A stretch of DNA of 64,000 nucleotides from Edaphochlamys debaryana (taxonomy: Eukaryota > Chlorophyta > Chlorophyceae > Chlamydomonadales): contig JAEHOE010000225.1 of assembly GCA_016858145.1 (NCBI GenBank), positions 40,196 to 104,195 of the forward strand. The letters are read 5' to 3'. The notes under the pieces were generated by a model. That model had not been told where the DNA came from. It did no database searches and saw only the letters and a program-made list of their open reading frames with translations. Below, piece by piece: positions 23,251-35,000 of the stretch. The position numbers and the translations under genes are program-made. Positions within the stretch are counted from its first letter, which is position 1. The number at the start of each line of letters is the position of its first letter.

Positions 23251-24806
23251 TCGGAGGGCTGTGGGCGGGGCGACTGGGGCCATTTTCGACAGAGCGGGCT
23301 CAGAAGCCAACCGGTGTTTGCTCGCCGTGTAGTGCTTCTACTCGTGGAGATCTCAGGGGTTGGGCAGGCCAGCTTGTGGCACCAGATCTAGTCTCTGACT
23401 CTTGCGCACATCCACTCCTGGATGACACAACACTGATCTGAACCCGAATCTTGATGGCGTTCCCATTCCGCCTTTCGCATGCTATAACTGTCAGGAGGAG
23501 TAGATTCATGCTTAGGCCTGTTGCCCAAATGGGCCTTGGTTGGTATATGCATAAGAAAGAATGACGAATGCACACAGGAACTAATGCCCGCCATTGTATC
23601 CAAGCAAGGCCCAGATGGCCAACCCCTTCGTAAAGAGCCTTGCCTTGAAAGTCTGGAACCAACGAATGTTTACTGCTGATCTTCGTTTCAAGAGGCTGTT
23701 GTTTGATTACTCGACCCTGGCTATGTCTAGGGGATTGGGGTTTAAGGCATGAACACGGCCCCCGGAACTCCACTGCGCCCGGGGAAGGTGCCCTTGTGAA
23801 GGTCTGGCGTGGAGGGGATTGACCAGCTCAGCCCTGTTCCGGGCTGCACATCACTACCGGTGCTTTCGTTGTAGCTGAGTGAGGCCGTGAAGCTACCCGA
23901 GGCTGCGGCCGATTGTGCAGTCTAGCCCGGGAGGAGAGCATGGCGGGATACCCCGCTCTTGTGAGACATCCTTTGAATCCAACCAACCATCCGTTCCGCT
24001 CGTATGTCATGTCATGGAGCTTGTGTGCTGGCGCTGGCACAGCGCGCCGGAACTACCCCCGCTTTGGGGGCAGGCGCCTGGTCTTGGTTTACACGAATTG
24101 CTGGACGCTTTCGGAGTAGCACTTGGAGCGGCGCGTACACATGCGTGTGGGTTCACGTTCCGCGTTGGGCCTGTTCCGCAGGCTCTCTGGTTAATTTCTA
24201 TTCTAATCTTATGCCCGCTCGCCTGAAAGCTGGTGCGCCCAGACGTTAGAGAGCGGTTTCTTGTTCAACGAACTCAGTGGGATGGTGATCAAGCGTGCGA
24301 ATGTGTAGTTTCTTGGTGTTTGCGGCCTTCCTGCCTGGCCTAATGTGCGACAGAGTGTCCTCCGGCAAACTCAAATCCGTCCTCCCTCTGTTGAGGTCAG
24401 GTCTGGCTAGGCTTGGGCTCAATCAGTGGATGCCCGTGACAGTGGTGTGTATGCTGGAGTTGATGCAGTCCTTCAGGGTCCTTGGACGTGCAGACCAGAA
24501 GGCAGCGATGGAACGGGGTGGGGCTGAAGACGAACGGCAACGGGCGGAAGCCCGGGTGGGGCGGATGTATCCGGCATCTTGATCCGGCCATGCAGCCCCA
24601 CCCCCCAAGCCTTCGATGCACCCAGATGTGAGGACGATGTGGGCCTTGTCTGTTGTGCAGCAATCTAGGTGTGCGCGGTCCTTCGTGCTGCCTCACCAGA
24701 TAGGGATGGACGACACATTGATGGCCGGGTGCGAGCCCGCGTGCCGTGGTGCGGGCTGGTGGTGGAGAGGGGTTGAGGGCTGCACGGAGCCAGACTCGAA
24801 CATTGG

Positions 24807-24868
24807 GCCCCCTGGGGGGGGACCACGGGGCTCAGCCCTTTTCCTGCCTTCTGGCAGCCACCCTTGTC
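24807..24868 (+). repeat. Dispersed repeat, copy 2
   Basis: Same family as 15666-15720, with the full left part (CCCCCTGGGGGGGGACCACG) and the core TTTTCCTGCCTTCTGGCAGC. Confidence 0.6.
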
Positions 24869-25193
24869 CAGGGATGCCGGGCATGCGGCCGACGAGGTTC
24901 GTGCGGGCGGTGTCGCTTGACCCGTTCTGATGGGCATTGGCTGGAACCCGACGTAAGGCAGTCTCTGGATCTGAGTTAGCTGGGGCAGGCTTACACGGGC
25001 CACCCCGTACTGGATAGCCTCGGTGCTCGTGTGCACAAGGGCTGTGCCCTAAAGGTATGCCACTCAGTGCTGCGCGATAGCGGGCCTTTGCCTGGCTGGC
25101 GTGTCTATCGACCTACCTCAGCTGCCGGCGCTCTTTGCGGTTGATGCTTCGTCCGCGCGTGACTCGGTCATAGGCTCACCTGGCATGGCACCT

Positions 25194-25316
25194 CGGGCGC
25201 TGCCGGCTTACCAGCACGACTAACCATCCCAAATCAGAACTGTTAGTCGATTCCAGTCGACTCCGAGACGACTAATCGACTAAGATAGCAACACCCGAGT
25301 CGGGCGCTGCCGGCTT
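25194..25316. repeat. Small inverted-repeat insertion with 16-base direct repeats
   Basis: CGGGCGCTGCCGGCTT occurs at 25194-25209 and 25301-25316. Between them an inverted repeat TTAGTCGATT (25243-25252) / AATCGACTAA (25274-25283) forms a hairpin. This could be a small non-autonomous DNA element or its footprint; TAGTCGA-type motifs are common near hAT element ends. No transposase is present. Confidence 0.4.
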
Positions 25317-25490
25317 CCCGGGGTTTGATGAGAACAAGGGTGTCTGTCCCTCCTCAGGACAGGGAAAAGGGCCGAGCCCCAAACCCCGCGAGGCCGGGCA
25401 GCACAAAACGTGGTGTCACTGGCGTGGCGAAGTGGTACTGTGGTAATGCGGTGGAGGGTGAAGCGGACTGAGGCTTGAGCTTGGACGAGG

Positions 25491-25593
25491 CCCCTGTCCC
25501 TGCCCCGAGTCTGGCGTAGACTCCAAGGTCCTCCGGGGGTCGCCCCTGTCCCTGCCCCTAGTTTGGCGTAGACCCCAAGGTCCTCCGGGGGTC
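25491..25593. repeat. 52-base tandem repeat, two units
   Basis: Two adjacent ~52-base units (25491-25542 and 25543-25593) differ at only a few positions. Each ends in AAGGTCCTCCGGGGGTC. Non-coding. Confidence 0.85.
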
Positions 25594-25926
25594 CCGGCCG
25601 CCGCCGCCTGCGTTGTGTCCGTGGCTGGGTGGGGGGGAAGGGCCGGCGGGGGCTGCGAAAAACGGCGTGCCGACAAAGCGTGCCGTGCCACGGCTCCTCG
25701 GCGCCCAGGCACGCTCCAACCTCCCCCGCACCCCCGTGCACCCCCCGAGCCCCGAACTGTCCCTACCTTAATTCACAAGCAATCCCGGCGCCTTTCTTCT
25801 TTACCCTGCATGTCCGCGACGCAATCCCCTCGGGGGCGGCCGGCACCGATCTGCAAGTGCACATGCACGGCAGAAAGTGCCCCGGCGAGCCAGTGGAGGT
25901 CGAGCTGTGCACGGTCCGTTCGGCCC

Positions 25927-26067
25927 ATGTTATTGAGACTGCTTGCAGCTAGCGTGCGAAACGTAGGCGCAGTTGGCTCGTTGAGCACATCATTCCGTGT
26001 TGGGCCTGCCCTTCCTCAAGTAGCGACTCTTCTAGCACAAGGATTTCGCACATCAGCACCACTACAA
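25927..26067 (+). other. Possible mitochondrial presequence / alternative start of PheRS beta
   Basis: From ATG 25927 the frame runs without a stop into the conserved start [10 protein letters not shown] at 26068. The 47 residues contain no Asp or Glu, several Arg and many Leu/Ala/Ser/Val ([12 protein letters not shown] at the start), and end with [10 protein letters not shown], which resembles a matrix-peptidase cleavage site. Initiation at 25927 would send the protein to mitochondria, and initiation at 26068 would keep it cytosolic. Leaky scanning or an alternative transcription start could select between them. Inference from composition only. Confidence 0.5.
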
Positions 26068-29000
26068 ATGCCGACGGTCGGCGTGAACCGCGATAAGCTT
26101 TTCGAGAAGCTCGGGCGCGTCTACAGTGAGTTGTCGGCGGCAAGCTGCAGGCGCCTTCTCCCTGGCTTGCTAGCTTTGATTTAGCTCGACTTAGCCTGAT
26201 CTGCGGAGGGATCCGGCTACTGAGCTTGGCTGGGCCTTGACTGGCGTGCCGACGCCGTTTCTGCGCCCGATTGCGCGCCGCAGCTGACGAGGAGTTCGAC
26301 CAGCTATGCTTCGACTACGGAATTGAGCTAGACGATGTGGTGGGTTGCTCAGGGCTGCCCGGCGGGAGGGTTGGGGTGTTCCGGCTTGCTTGGGGCGGTG
26401 TGCAGCTGCCGAACCGCGAGGCACAGCTGCACCCATAGTCACGGCGGCTCCACGGCCGAGTGCCCCTGGCGGTGTGTGTGCTGGCGAGGCTATCCCCGGC
26501 CTCGGGGACCCGCCCGCGGCAGGGGGGGTGCGGGGGTCCAACCCAACGCCCACGCTCAGGTCCGCCCTGGGTCCGCAGCGTATCGTGCAGCCCTGAGCAG
26601 GGCTCGTTGTGGGCCTCCAGGGCTGGCCTTTGGTGCATACGCCAGCATCCTCACGCGAGGCTATTCTCTCAGCCACAGCGCCCGGGATGGTGCGGGGCGG
26701 GCGGCCTTAACGTTACCAGCGTGGTCACCAGCACCCACGCCTACACCCCTCCCCCATCGCCGACCAGCCTCCCACGGCGCAGCCCCTCCCCCGTCTCCCT
26801 TAGCCCCCACAGCCGCAAGTCTCCCTTGATCCCCACAGCCGCACCTCCACCACGCCCCCTGATGCCTCCTACCCGTGTCCCCTCCCAACCCCTTCCTCAC
26901 TTCCCCTCACCCGCCTCCCCTCCCCTCCCTTCCCCTCTCCTCGTCCCCCCCCAGACCTCCGAGAAGGAGATGCTCCGCAAGGAGCTGGCCTCGCAGGCCG
27001 CCAAGGGCGCCGAGACCAAGCTGGCGGCGGAGGCGGCGGCCGCCAGCGAGGAGGTCATCTACAAGATCGACATCCCCGCCAACCGCTACGACATGCTCTG
27101 CGTCGAGGTGGGGAGCACGGGATGTGGGTTGGGTGGGATGTGGGTCGGGAGGTGGGCTTGGGGGTGGTTGAGTGTGGGGACAGCACGGCCGGAGAATTAC
27201 GGGAGATGGGGCTCAGGAGGGAGGGATGAAGCGTTCCAACCTTCACGCCTCCGCCCAGGCCACTCGAGGGCTGATGTGCACCGCCCTGCCGCCCCAGCTC
27301 CTCTTCAGCCCCGCCTCAGCTGGACCTCCCTTCTCATCCCGCCCGCCCCCCGCAGGGCATTGCCCGGGCGCTCAATATCTTCCGGGGCACCCAGCCCGCG
27401 CCCACCTACAAGCTGGCGGACATGGCGGGTGAGGGGCGCGGGAGGGGTAGGGGGGACAAGGGGCTAGGGGGAAGGGGACGAGGGAAGAGTGGAGGAGGAT
27501 CGGGCCCCACGTTGCGTCGCACCCTTCCGGCTGGCAGAGGCGAGCGTGGCCACGGGTGCGCGGGCTGGCGACAGAGCGGCGCGGCGTGAGGGCCCTGGGT
27601 GCTGGTGAGGGGCTGGGGTGAGACGAGCGCGGCGCGCGGACACGGGTTGCGGCGCGGGCCGCGCGTGCAGAGGGCGTGGCAGGGGGCGGCGCAGCACCAG
27701 CCTCAAGCCATAGCGGCCGAGCACCGCGCACCGGTCAAGGGGTGTTCACGAGTTGCCACAGGGAGCACAGAGCGCGCGTCGCCTGCCATCCCTTATCGAC
27801 CGGTTGCTTGTCATGGGGGCCGTGGCGTAGGGGCTGCCCCCGCTTGTGCCTAGGTCGGGCAGCTGGAGGGTGGTGCAGTGGCGCACGGCTGCGAGCGGCT
27901 GCCGAGCTGCGAGGGCGTCCTGGTGGGGGGGGCGCTGGGCGCCCGGCGAAGGGATGCGGTCGCGCAGGGGCCGCGGCCCTAACGGAGAGTCGCCTCGGGC
28001 ACGAGTGGCCGGCACTTGGGCCGGCACTTGCGGCCGGCACTGGGAGCCGGCAGCCAGGTGGCGGGTGGAGGGGACCCGCAGCTGTGCCGTGGGTGCGCGA
28101 GGGGGGGACCTGCGTGGACCTGCGCAGGTGGCGGACTGCGGGCCTGCGCGGGAGGGCGTGGGCTCCGAAGACAAGGACGGCTGGGCGAGGGCTCGGGGCC
28201 CCGGAGCGGCACGACCCCGGCATTACTCATTACTCAACCGGGAGCTCCGCAGCCTCCAGTTCTGCCAGCTACACCTTCATCCTCTGCCCCGCCCCGCCCT
28301 CAACCTCTGCCTCCTCCTGCCTCCCCTCACCCCCGTTCCCGTGAAATGGGCACTCAGTAGTGTATGGTCAAGCCCTCTCCTCTTCTCGAGCCGCTCAACA
28401 CGAAGACCCCCCCTCCCCTCCCTAACCAGCTTCAAACACCCCCTCCCCTCCCCCATCCCACCCCCAGGCAAGCCCCTGCTCCAGATGGTGGTCAAGCCCG
28501 AGACCGCGCTGGTGCGCCCCTTCGTGGTGTGCGCCGTGCTGCGGGGCGTCAAATTCGACGCGGCGCGGTACAACTCGTTCATCGATCTGCAGGTGCGGGG
28601 GGTGAGGGGTTGGTGGCGCACGCGTGGTGGGGCGGTGTGGGCGAAGGGCGGGGCGTGTTGTGGTGGTGGTGCACGCGTGGTGGGGCCGTGTGGGGCACGG
28701 GCGATGCGCTTGCGAGCCGGGGGCCCCGCCTCCGACAGGCAAGATAGGCAAGTGGGCCCGTGCGGAGGCTGTGTTGCGCCGTTTTCCTCCCTTCCCCTTG
28801 ACGCGAGTGCCAATCCGCTCACGTGCCCAATCCAGGAAGCCGAATCAGGCCACTCACTCCACCCCAACTTCGCGCTCTGCCCCTCCCCTCCCCCCAGGAC
28901 AAGCTGCACCAGAACCTGTGCCGCCAGCGCACGCTGGTCGCCATCGGCACGCACGACCTGGCCACGGTGCAGGTGGGGGCGGGTGTGTGTGGGGGGTATG

Positions 29001-32000
29001 TGCGTGGTCGGAGGTTGGGGAGGGGAGTCGTGTGGCCGGGGGAGGAGGGCAGGCGGCTGGCAAGAAGAGGCTTTGAGGTGAACGAGCATGATGGCTCGGT
29101 TGTGGGGTCAAGCCGCTCGGCCCGACATGGCCCCCCCTGAGACATGCCCTCCCAACCTGCTTCCCGATTCGCCCCCTCCCTGCCGCCCCCTCCAGGGGCC
29201 CTTCACCTACGAGGCGCTCCCCCCAGAGGAGATCAAGTTCGTGCCGCTCAAGCAGACGCGCGAGTTCAACGCCAAGGACCTCATGCAGGCAGGCCCGGGG
29301 GTGTGTGTGGGGGGGAGGCACCGGGGCTTGGTGGGTGTGTGGCGCGTTGAAGCTTGCGGGCAGCAGTGTGGGCTGTGGCACGCGCGCGCCGTGTCCCTGC
29401 AGAGCGGCACTGCACCCGGGTCCTTCGACTGCGCCTGCGCCCGCGAGCTCCCATGATGCCCCAGGAAAAAATACCAAAAATGGCACTGACCATTACCCCA
29501 TGACAGACACACTCACCTGCTGAGGAGCCAGAAGCCCGCCTGTACAGGACTTGAACCTTGCACTTTGACAGCATCGCACGCACCGCAAAGCACTGCAGCA
29601 ATGCACCCTTCCCTGACAGGAAACAAGCCGGTGTGCGCTGCTCCGTTGATGCTCAGGAAAAAAATACCAAAAATGGCACTGACCATACTTACGTGAAGAC
29701 ACAATCACCTGCTGAGGAGAGAAAGAGGCGTGTGGGCACAGGCTTTCAGTCCGCTCGCCAACTTCCCCTTGCGCACAGTCCGCAGTCCGGAGTCCCCTGA
29801 TGCCTCAGGAAAAAATACCAAAAATGGCACTGACCTTCTCGTGAAGACACAATCACCTGCTGAGGACCCCACACTCTCCGCATCTCACACATTGACCGCA
29901 AGCCCACCCGGTGATGCCTCAGGAATAAATACCAAAACTGGCACTGATCAATTTGTTGATGACAAACTCACCTGCTGAGGGCCCCCGCTTGCCTCCTGCA
30001 ACAACCTCACCCAGCCCCCCGACCAAGGGCCCGACTCTTCTGCATCACGTGCACCCGCGCCGGCTCCTCTTGGTCGCCGCCGTCCACTCCCATAACCCGC
30101 AGGCGTCCGGCTTACGTCTCTCGACCACGCCCTGTACCACATGCCGCGCCACACGCGATCCCGCTCAGCTCCAACCCCCCCCCCTGCGCCCTCCCCCCGC
30201 CCTTTCTCCCCCCCTCCTACCCCAGTACTACCTGGACAACGACCAGAAGCTCAAGAAGTTCGTTCCCATCATCGCCTCCTCGCTCGTCTACCCCGTCATC
30301 TACGACGCCAACCGCACCGTGCTCTCGCTGCCGCCCATCATCAACGGACAGCACTCGGCGGTGAGCCACAGCTGCCGCGGCGCGGGCGGGGACCGCGACC
30401 CTCACCTACCCTACCCGGGGGGGCGGGCGGGCGACTTGACGGGCAGCGTGCTGCAGGGCCCCAGGGCCCTAGCCGCCTCGGAGCTATGGGACCTCGCAGC
30501 GGGGACCGACCTGAACCCGACCCAGAACGCGGGCCCCTTGCGCAGCGTGACCTGCGGGATGCCCGCCGGGAGCCGTGTGGCTGCGGTCTTGCCTTGCTGC
30601 GCGCGGTGCACCGGTGCCGAAGCGCCCTCGCACCGGAGGCTGGGGTCCTGGCGGTCTGGTGCTCGATACTCCCGCCCGCCAGCTCCTCCTCACGGCCTGC
30701 GCCCGGCGTGCCAACCCGTCCCGGCCCACCCACCCACCCACCTGCCCCGGCCCCCAGATCTCCCTCAACACGCGGGATGTGTTTATTGAATGCACGGCTA
30801 CTGACCTCACCAAGGCCAAGGTGCGGGGCAAGGGAGGGATCGGATTTTTACCTCTTGGGGGGGCTTAAAAAAATTTGTACTATATTCCTACACTACACTC
30901 TCGAATATAAGATGCGCATCCGGGCAAGTCTAGCCCCGCTGCCCACTGCCCTCGCCCCAGCCCTAGCCCCAGCCCTAGCCCCCCTCTAGCGCGTCCTGCG
31001 CCGCCGGCCCGGCCCACCGCCCCGGCCCCAGCTGGCGGCCCTCACTCCGCAAGGTCCGCGCTCTCGTCGCCCGCTGAGCCCTCTCCGCTCGCCTCCTCGC
31101 TCGCCTCCGCGGCGCACGTGGGCAGCACGAACTCGTGCGCCGGCAAGCCCGCAGCCCGCCGCTGCCGGGCGCGCGCGTTCGACTTGCTCAGCGGCACCGT
31201 GTGCCGGCTGCGCTTCTTGCCCGGGCCGCGGGGCCCGTAGCGCTAGCCAACGCATGGTTGCTAGCTCTAAAGTATGGGGTTGCGGCAACAAAGGCTCGCG
31301 GCTCGTGAAAGTGGGGGGCCTTGGAGGCGCCGACCCGGTGGGATTGGGTCACCGGGCGGCCTAGGCTGCGTTTTTGAAGATCCCACCCGCGCCCCGACCC
31401 TCCGCATCCGTCGCTGTCTAGATTGGCTCGCTCGAACAACTCCCCCAAAACCATTGGCCAAACATTTGCCAACCGCCCGAGCCCCGACTGCAACAGACCT
31501 GGGCGGCACCCGCCAGCGCAGCCTACAGCAGCTGCGGTCTCGCTCCGAAAAGTTGCTGCTAGTAAAGTTGGCGTCCTCCCCCCTCCATCCCATTACCCCT
31601 CCCCCCCCAGGTCGTGCTCAACACCGTGGTGACCATGTTCGCAGGCAAGCAGGGAGAAGGGGGGGGAGCAGGACTACGGAGCGGAGGGAGGGAGGGACGG
31701 GGAGAGCACCCGACGCCGGCGAAAGCAGTAGGGCACCGCAGCAGCAGACGGCGGGGGGACATGCAGGGGCAGCCGCAGTGGGAACGCTGGAGTTGCTCAG
31801 GGAGACATAGTCTTATGGTTATGCCGGCCCGCGTACGCCCCACATCATTCCCGGGCGCTCAGCTCCCTCCCTCCCTCAGCATCAAACGTTCCGCCCAATC
31901 GTCCCCCCCCAGAGTACTGCGAGCGGCCGTTCGAGGTGGAGCCGGTGGAGGTGGTGGACGCCTTCGGGGCCAAGACGGGTAGGGCGGGGGGGGGGGAGTG

Positions 32001-35000
32001 AAGGGGGGGCGGGGCTGCCCCGGCTTGTCCAGTCAATCCAGGGGGGGCTCACCAGCAGAGCCGCCTGAGCTGGGTCGCGTCTGCGTTCTCCAGCCTGTCG
32101 CTGAAGCCACCGGGCGCATCCTCTTGTGCCATGACCTGAGCTTCCACGCCTCCCCTCCCCCCCCCGGCCCCAGTCTACCCCGACCTGTCCTGCCGCTCCC
32201 TCTCGCTCACGGCCGACTACGTCAACTCGCTGCTGGGCGTGAGCCTGCCGCCGCAGCAGGTGGCGGAGCTGCTCAACAAGATGCAGGTGTGTGTGCGGGG
32301 GAGGGGGGGGCGCACAGGGGCGTGGGAGGGCAGGGGGCTTAACAAGGTGCAGGTGGGCGGGGCTCTGGGAGTGGGCGTGGGGAGGACGGTTGTTGCAGAG
32401 AGGCGTGGGAGGGCAGGGGGCAAACCAAGGTGCAACGCCGCGCGACGAGGCTGGGCATTGATTGAGGGGTGCTGTACTGCCTCGCGCGGCGCCCCCTTTC
32501 TTCACCCCAGCCCTCATCACCCCGCTCCCGGCCCGCTGACCGCTCCTCGCCCCCGCCCCGCCCCCGCCCTCGCGGCCCCCTCCGGCCCCCGCCCCCGCCC
32601 AGGTCTCCGCCACGCTGGGCGCTGACGGGCAGGCCCTGACGGTGCTGGTGCCGCCCACGCGCTCCGACATCCTGCACGCGTGCGACGTGGCGGAGGACGT
32701 GGCCATCGCGTACGGCTACAACAACATCGTCAAGCGGGTGGGTAGGGCGCTAGGGACTGGGGCACCAGTGCGTTTGTATTCGAGGGTCAGAGAGGAGAGG
32801 GGCGAAGTGGGGGAGGGGGTGCGGAAGCGATGGAGCCGCGGTCGCGGGACGGGGGTGGGGGGTCCACAGCGGGGAGGAAGTCGAGCGGGCGGGAGCGACG
32901 GAGGCTGCTCTGTCTCCTGGCAAGCCCGCCGCAGACAGGGGAAGAGCGTAGAGGGGAAGCCCACCGGCTGCCTTGGTGGGCTGTGGCACGCGCGCGCCGT
33001 GTCCCTGCAGAGCGGCACTGCACCCGGGTCCTTCGACTGCGCCTGCGCCCGCGAGCTCCCATGATGCCCCAGGAAAAAATACCAAAAATGGCACTGACCA
33101 TTACCCCATGACAGACACACTCACCTGCTGAGGAGCCAGAAGCCCGCCTGTACAGGACTTGAACCTTGCACTTTGACAGCATCGCACGCACCGCAAAGCA
33201 CTGCAGCAATGCACCCTTCCCTGACAGGAAACAAGCCGGTGTGCGCTGCTCCGTTGATGCTCAGGAAAAAAATACCAAAAATGGCACTGACCATACTTAC
33301 GTGAAGACACAATCACCTGCTGAGGAGAGAAAGAGGCGTGTGGGCACAGGCTTTCAGTCCGCTCGCCAACTTCCCCTTGCGCACAGTCCGCAGTCCGGAG
33401 TCCCCTGATGCCTCAGGAAAAAATACCAAAAATGGCACTGACCTTCTCGTGAAGACACAATCACCTGCTGAGGACCCCACACTCTCCGCATCTCACACAT
33501 TGACCGCAAGCCCACCCGGTGATGCCTCAGGAAAAAATACCAAAAATGGCACTGATCAAATTCGTTGATGACAAACTCACCTGCTGAGGGCCCCCGCTTG
33601 CCTCCTGCAATGTTGCAGCCTCACCCAGCCCCCCGACCATGGCATGCGCTGAGCTCTGGTTCATTGAGCGCTGCCCCCCCTTTGGTCCCGCAGATCCCAC
33701 CCACTGCCACTCAGGGCCGGGAGCTGCCGCTCAATCAGGTGCGGGCCTGCAGAACTCGGGCTCGCGAGGCCATGTGTTGCAGAACCCGTCTTGCACAGCT
33801 GTGTGGGCAAGTTGTTACTGGCGGGCCCCTAGGAAGGGCGACAGAGGTTGGCAGCCCCGAGGGTTGGAGTCAAGCTCTTCCCGCGGATGGCCCCTTGCAG
33901 TGCCCACCTCCATCCAACCGTGCCCCCTGCCCCAGGTCACCGAGATGCTCCGAGCGGAGGTGGCGATGTGCGGCTTCACCGAGGTGCTCACCTGGTGAGG
34001 CGGCATGGGCGGCGGTCGGCCTGCGCGTTCCCGGGTTTGCCTCGGCCGCGCTGCCCCGCCTGCCGGGCCCGTACGTGAGTCCGCACCCACCACCACCTCC
34101 CCTCCGCATGCCTCCTCACCCCCCGCCCCCGCCCCCGCCCGGCCCAGGGCGCTCGTGTCCCGCGCCGAGAACTTCGACAACCTGCGCCGCCCCGACGACG
34201 GCAACAGCGCGGTGGAGATCGGCAACCCAGCCACCATCGAGTTCGAGGTGTGAGGGGGGGGGAGTTGAGGCACCACGGGGTCTGGGGAGGGCTGGCCGCG
34301 TGGTGTCCGCCCGGGACCACCGGTGGTCCGGGAGCCCAGGCTGCAGGAACCGCACGGCCACACGACGCCAAGAGTTGGCGGGCCACGGCCGTGACGTGGC
34401 GGAAGGGCTGGTCTAGGTCTGTGGGCGCCCAGCGCTAGGCCCCCTCATCATCCTCTTCCCGCCCAGCCACCGCTGAGCTGGCCTGTCCCTGCGTGACCCC
34501 ACCCCCCAACTTCATCCCCTGTCCACTCGGCTCACCCGTGCCCCCCCACCCCTCTCCGCCCCACCCCCCAGGTGTGCCGCACCTCGCTCCTGTCCTCTGC
34601 GCTCAAGACGCTGGCCGCCAACAAGGAGGTGCCGCTGCCCGTGAAGCTGTTTGAGCTGAGCGACGTGGTGCTGCTGGACGCGGCCAAGTCGGTGAGCGCT
34701 TGGGGCGAGGGGGGGACGAGGGGTGTCGGGGGGTTATAGGAGGGGGGTGGGAGGGAACGTCGAAGTTAGTGTGCAGCCGCGGGCGGGGCGGTGGGTCGAC
34801 GTGGTCTTGTTGGACCTGGCCGAGCTTTGAGCGCTGGTGGGAGAAAGGGGAAGAGGGGCGACGGAGGAGGGCTCTGGCGTGTGCGAGTAAGGCTGCTTCC
34901 CCCCGGACCAGCCCATTTCCACCCCGCCTTCTCTCCCACTCCACCGTCGCCCCCGCCCACACTCCCCTGCTCCTCCCCCCCAGGTGGGCTCCCGCAACGA

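Larger units (their letters stand above)
23251..25926. other. Intergenic, between cyclase C and the PheRS beta gene
   Basis: No gene is supported. The stretch contains a dispersed repeat copy (24807-24868), a small inverted-repeat insertion (25194-25316) and a two-unit tandem repeat (25491-25593). The last 300 bases must hold the promoter and 5' UTR of the PheRS gene. Confidence 0.4.
29368..30025. repeat. Duplicated intron block, copy 1 (PheRS intron 7)
   Basis: About 658 bases nearly identical to 32976-33639 in intron 13 of the same gene, at a constant offset of 3608 bases over most of its length. It contains four snoRNA-like units plus spacers. It lies wholly inside an intron with unrelated flanks, so it spread by segmental duplication or conversion between introns. 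Confidence 0.95.
32976..33639. repeat. Duplicated intron block, copy 2 (PheRS intron 13)
   Basis: Second copy of the 29368-30025 block, about 664 bases, with small indels near its 3' end. The four snoRNA-like units are preserved. Confidence 0.95.

Noticed and set aside
25629..25952. Open frame with a protein-like stretch (TLHVRDAIPSGAAGTDLQVH)
   Set aside because: Short, no known family, overlaps the PheRS 5' region in another frame, no splice partners found. Could be a fossil fragment but is not supportable.
29461..29507. Minus-strand ATTTTTGG inside each snoRNA-like unit, considered as an Sm site of a U snRNA
   Set aside because: No snRNA core, stem-loops or promoter element fits, while the plus strand shows C/D boxes and covarying stems.
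29530..29640. Perfect tRNA B-box-like GGTTCAAGTCC on the minus strand, repeated at 33138-33248
   Set aside because: The sequence around it does not fold into T, anticodon and acceptor stems (only 3 of 5 T-stem pairs form), and no good A box is at the right distance. Not called a tRNA.
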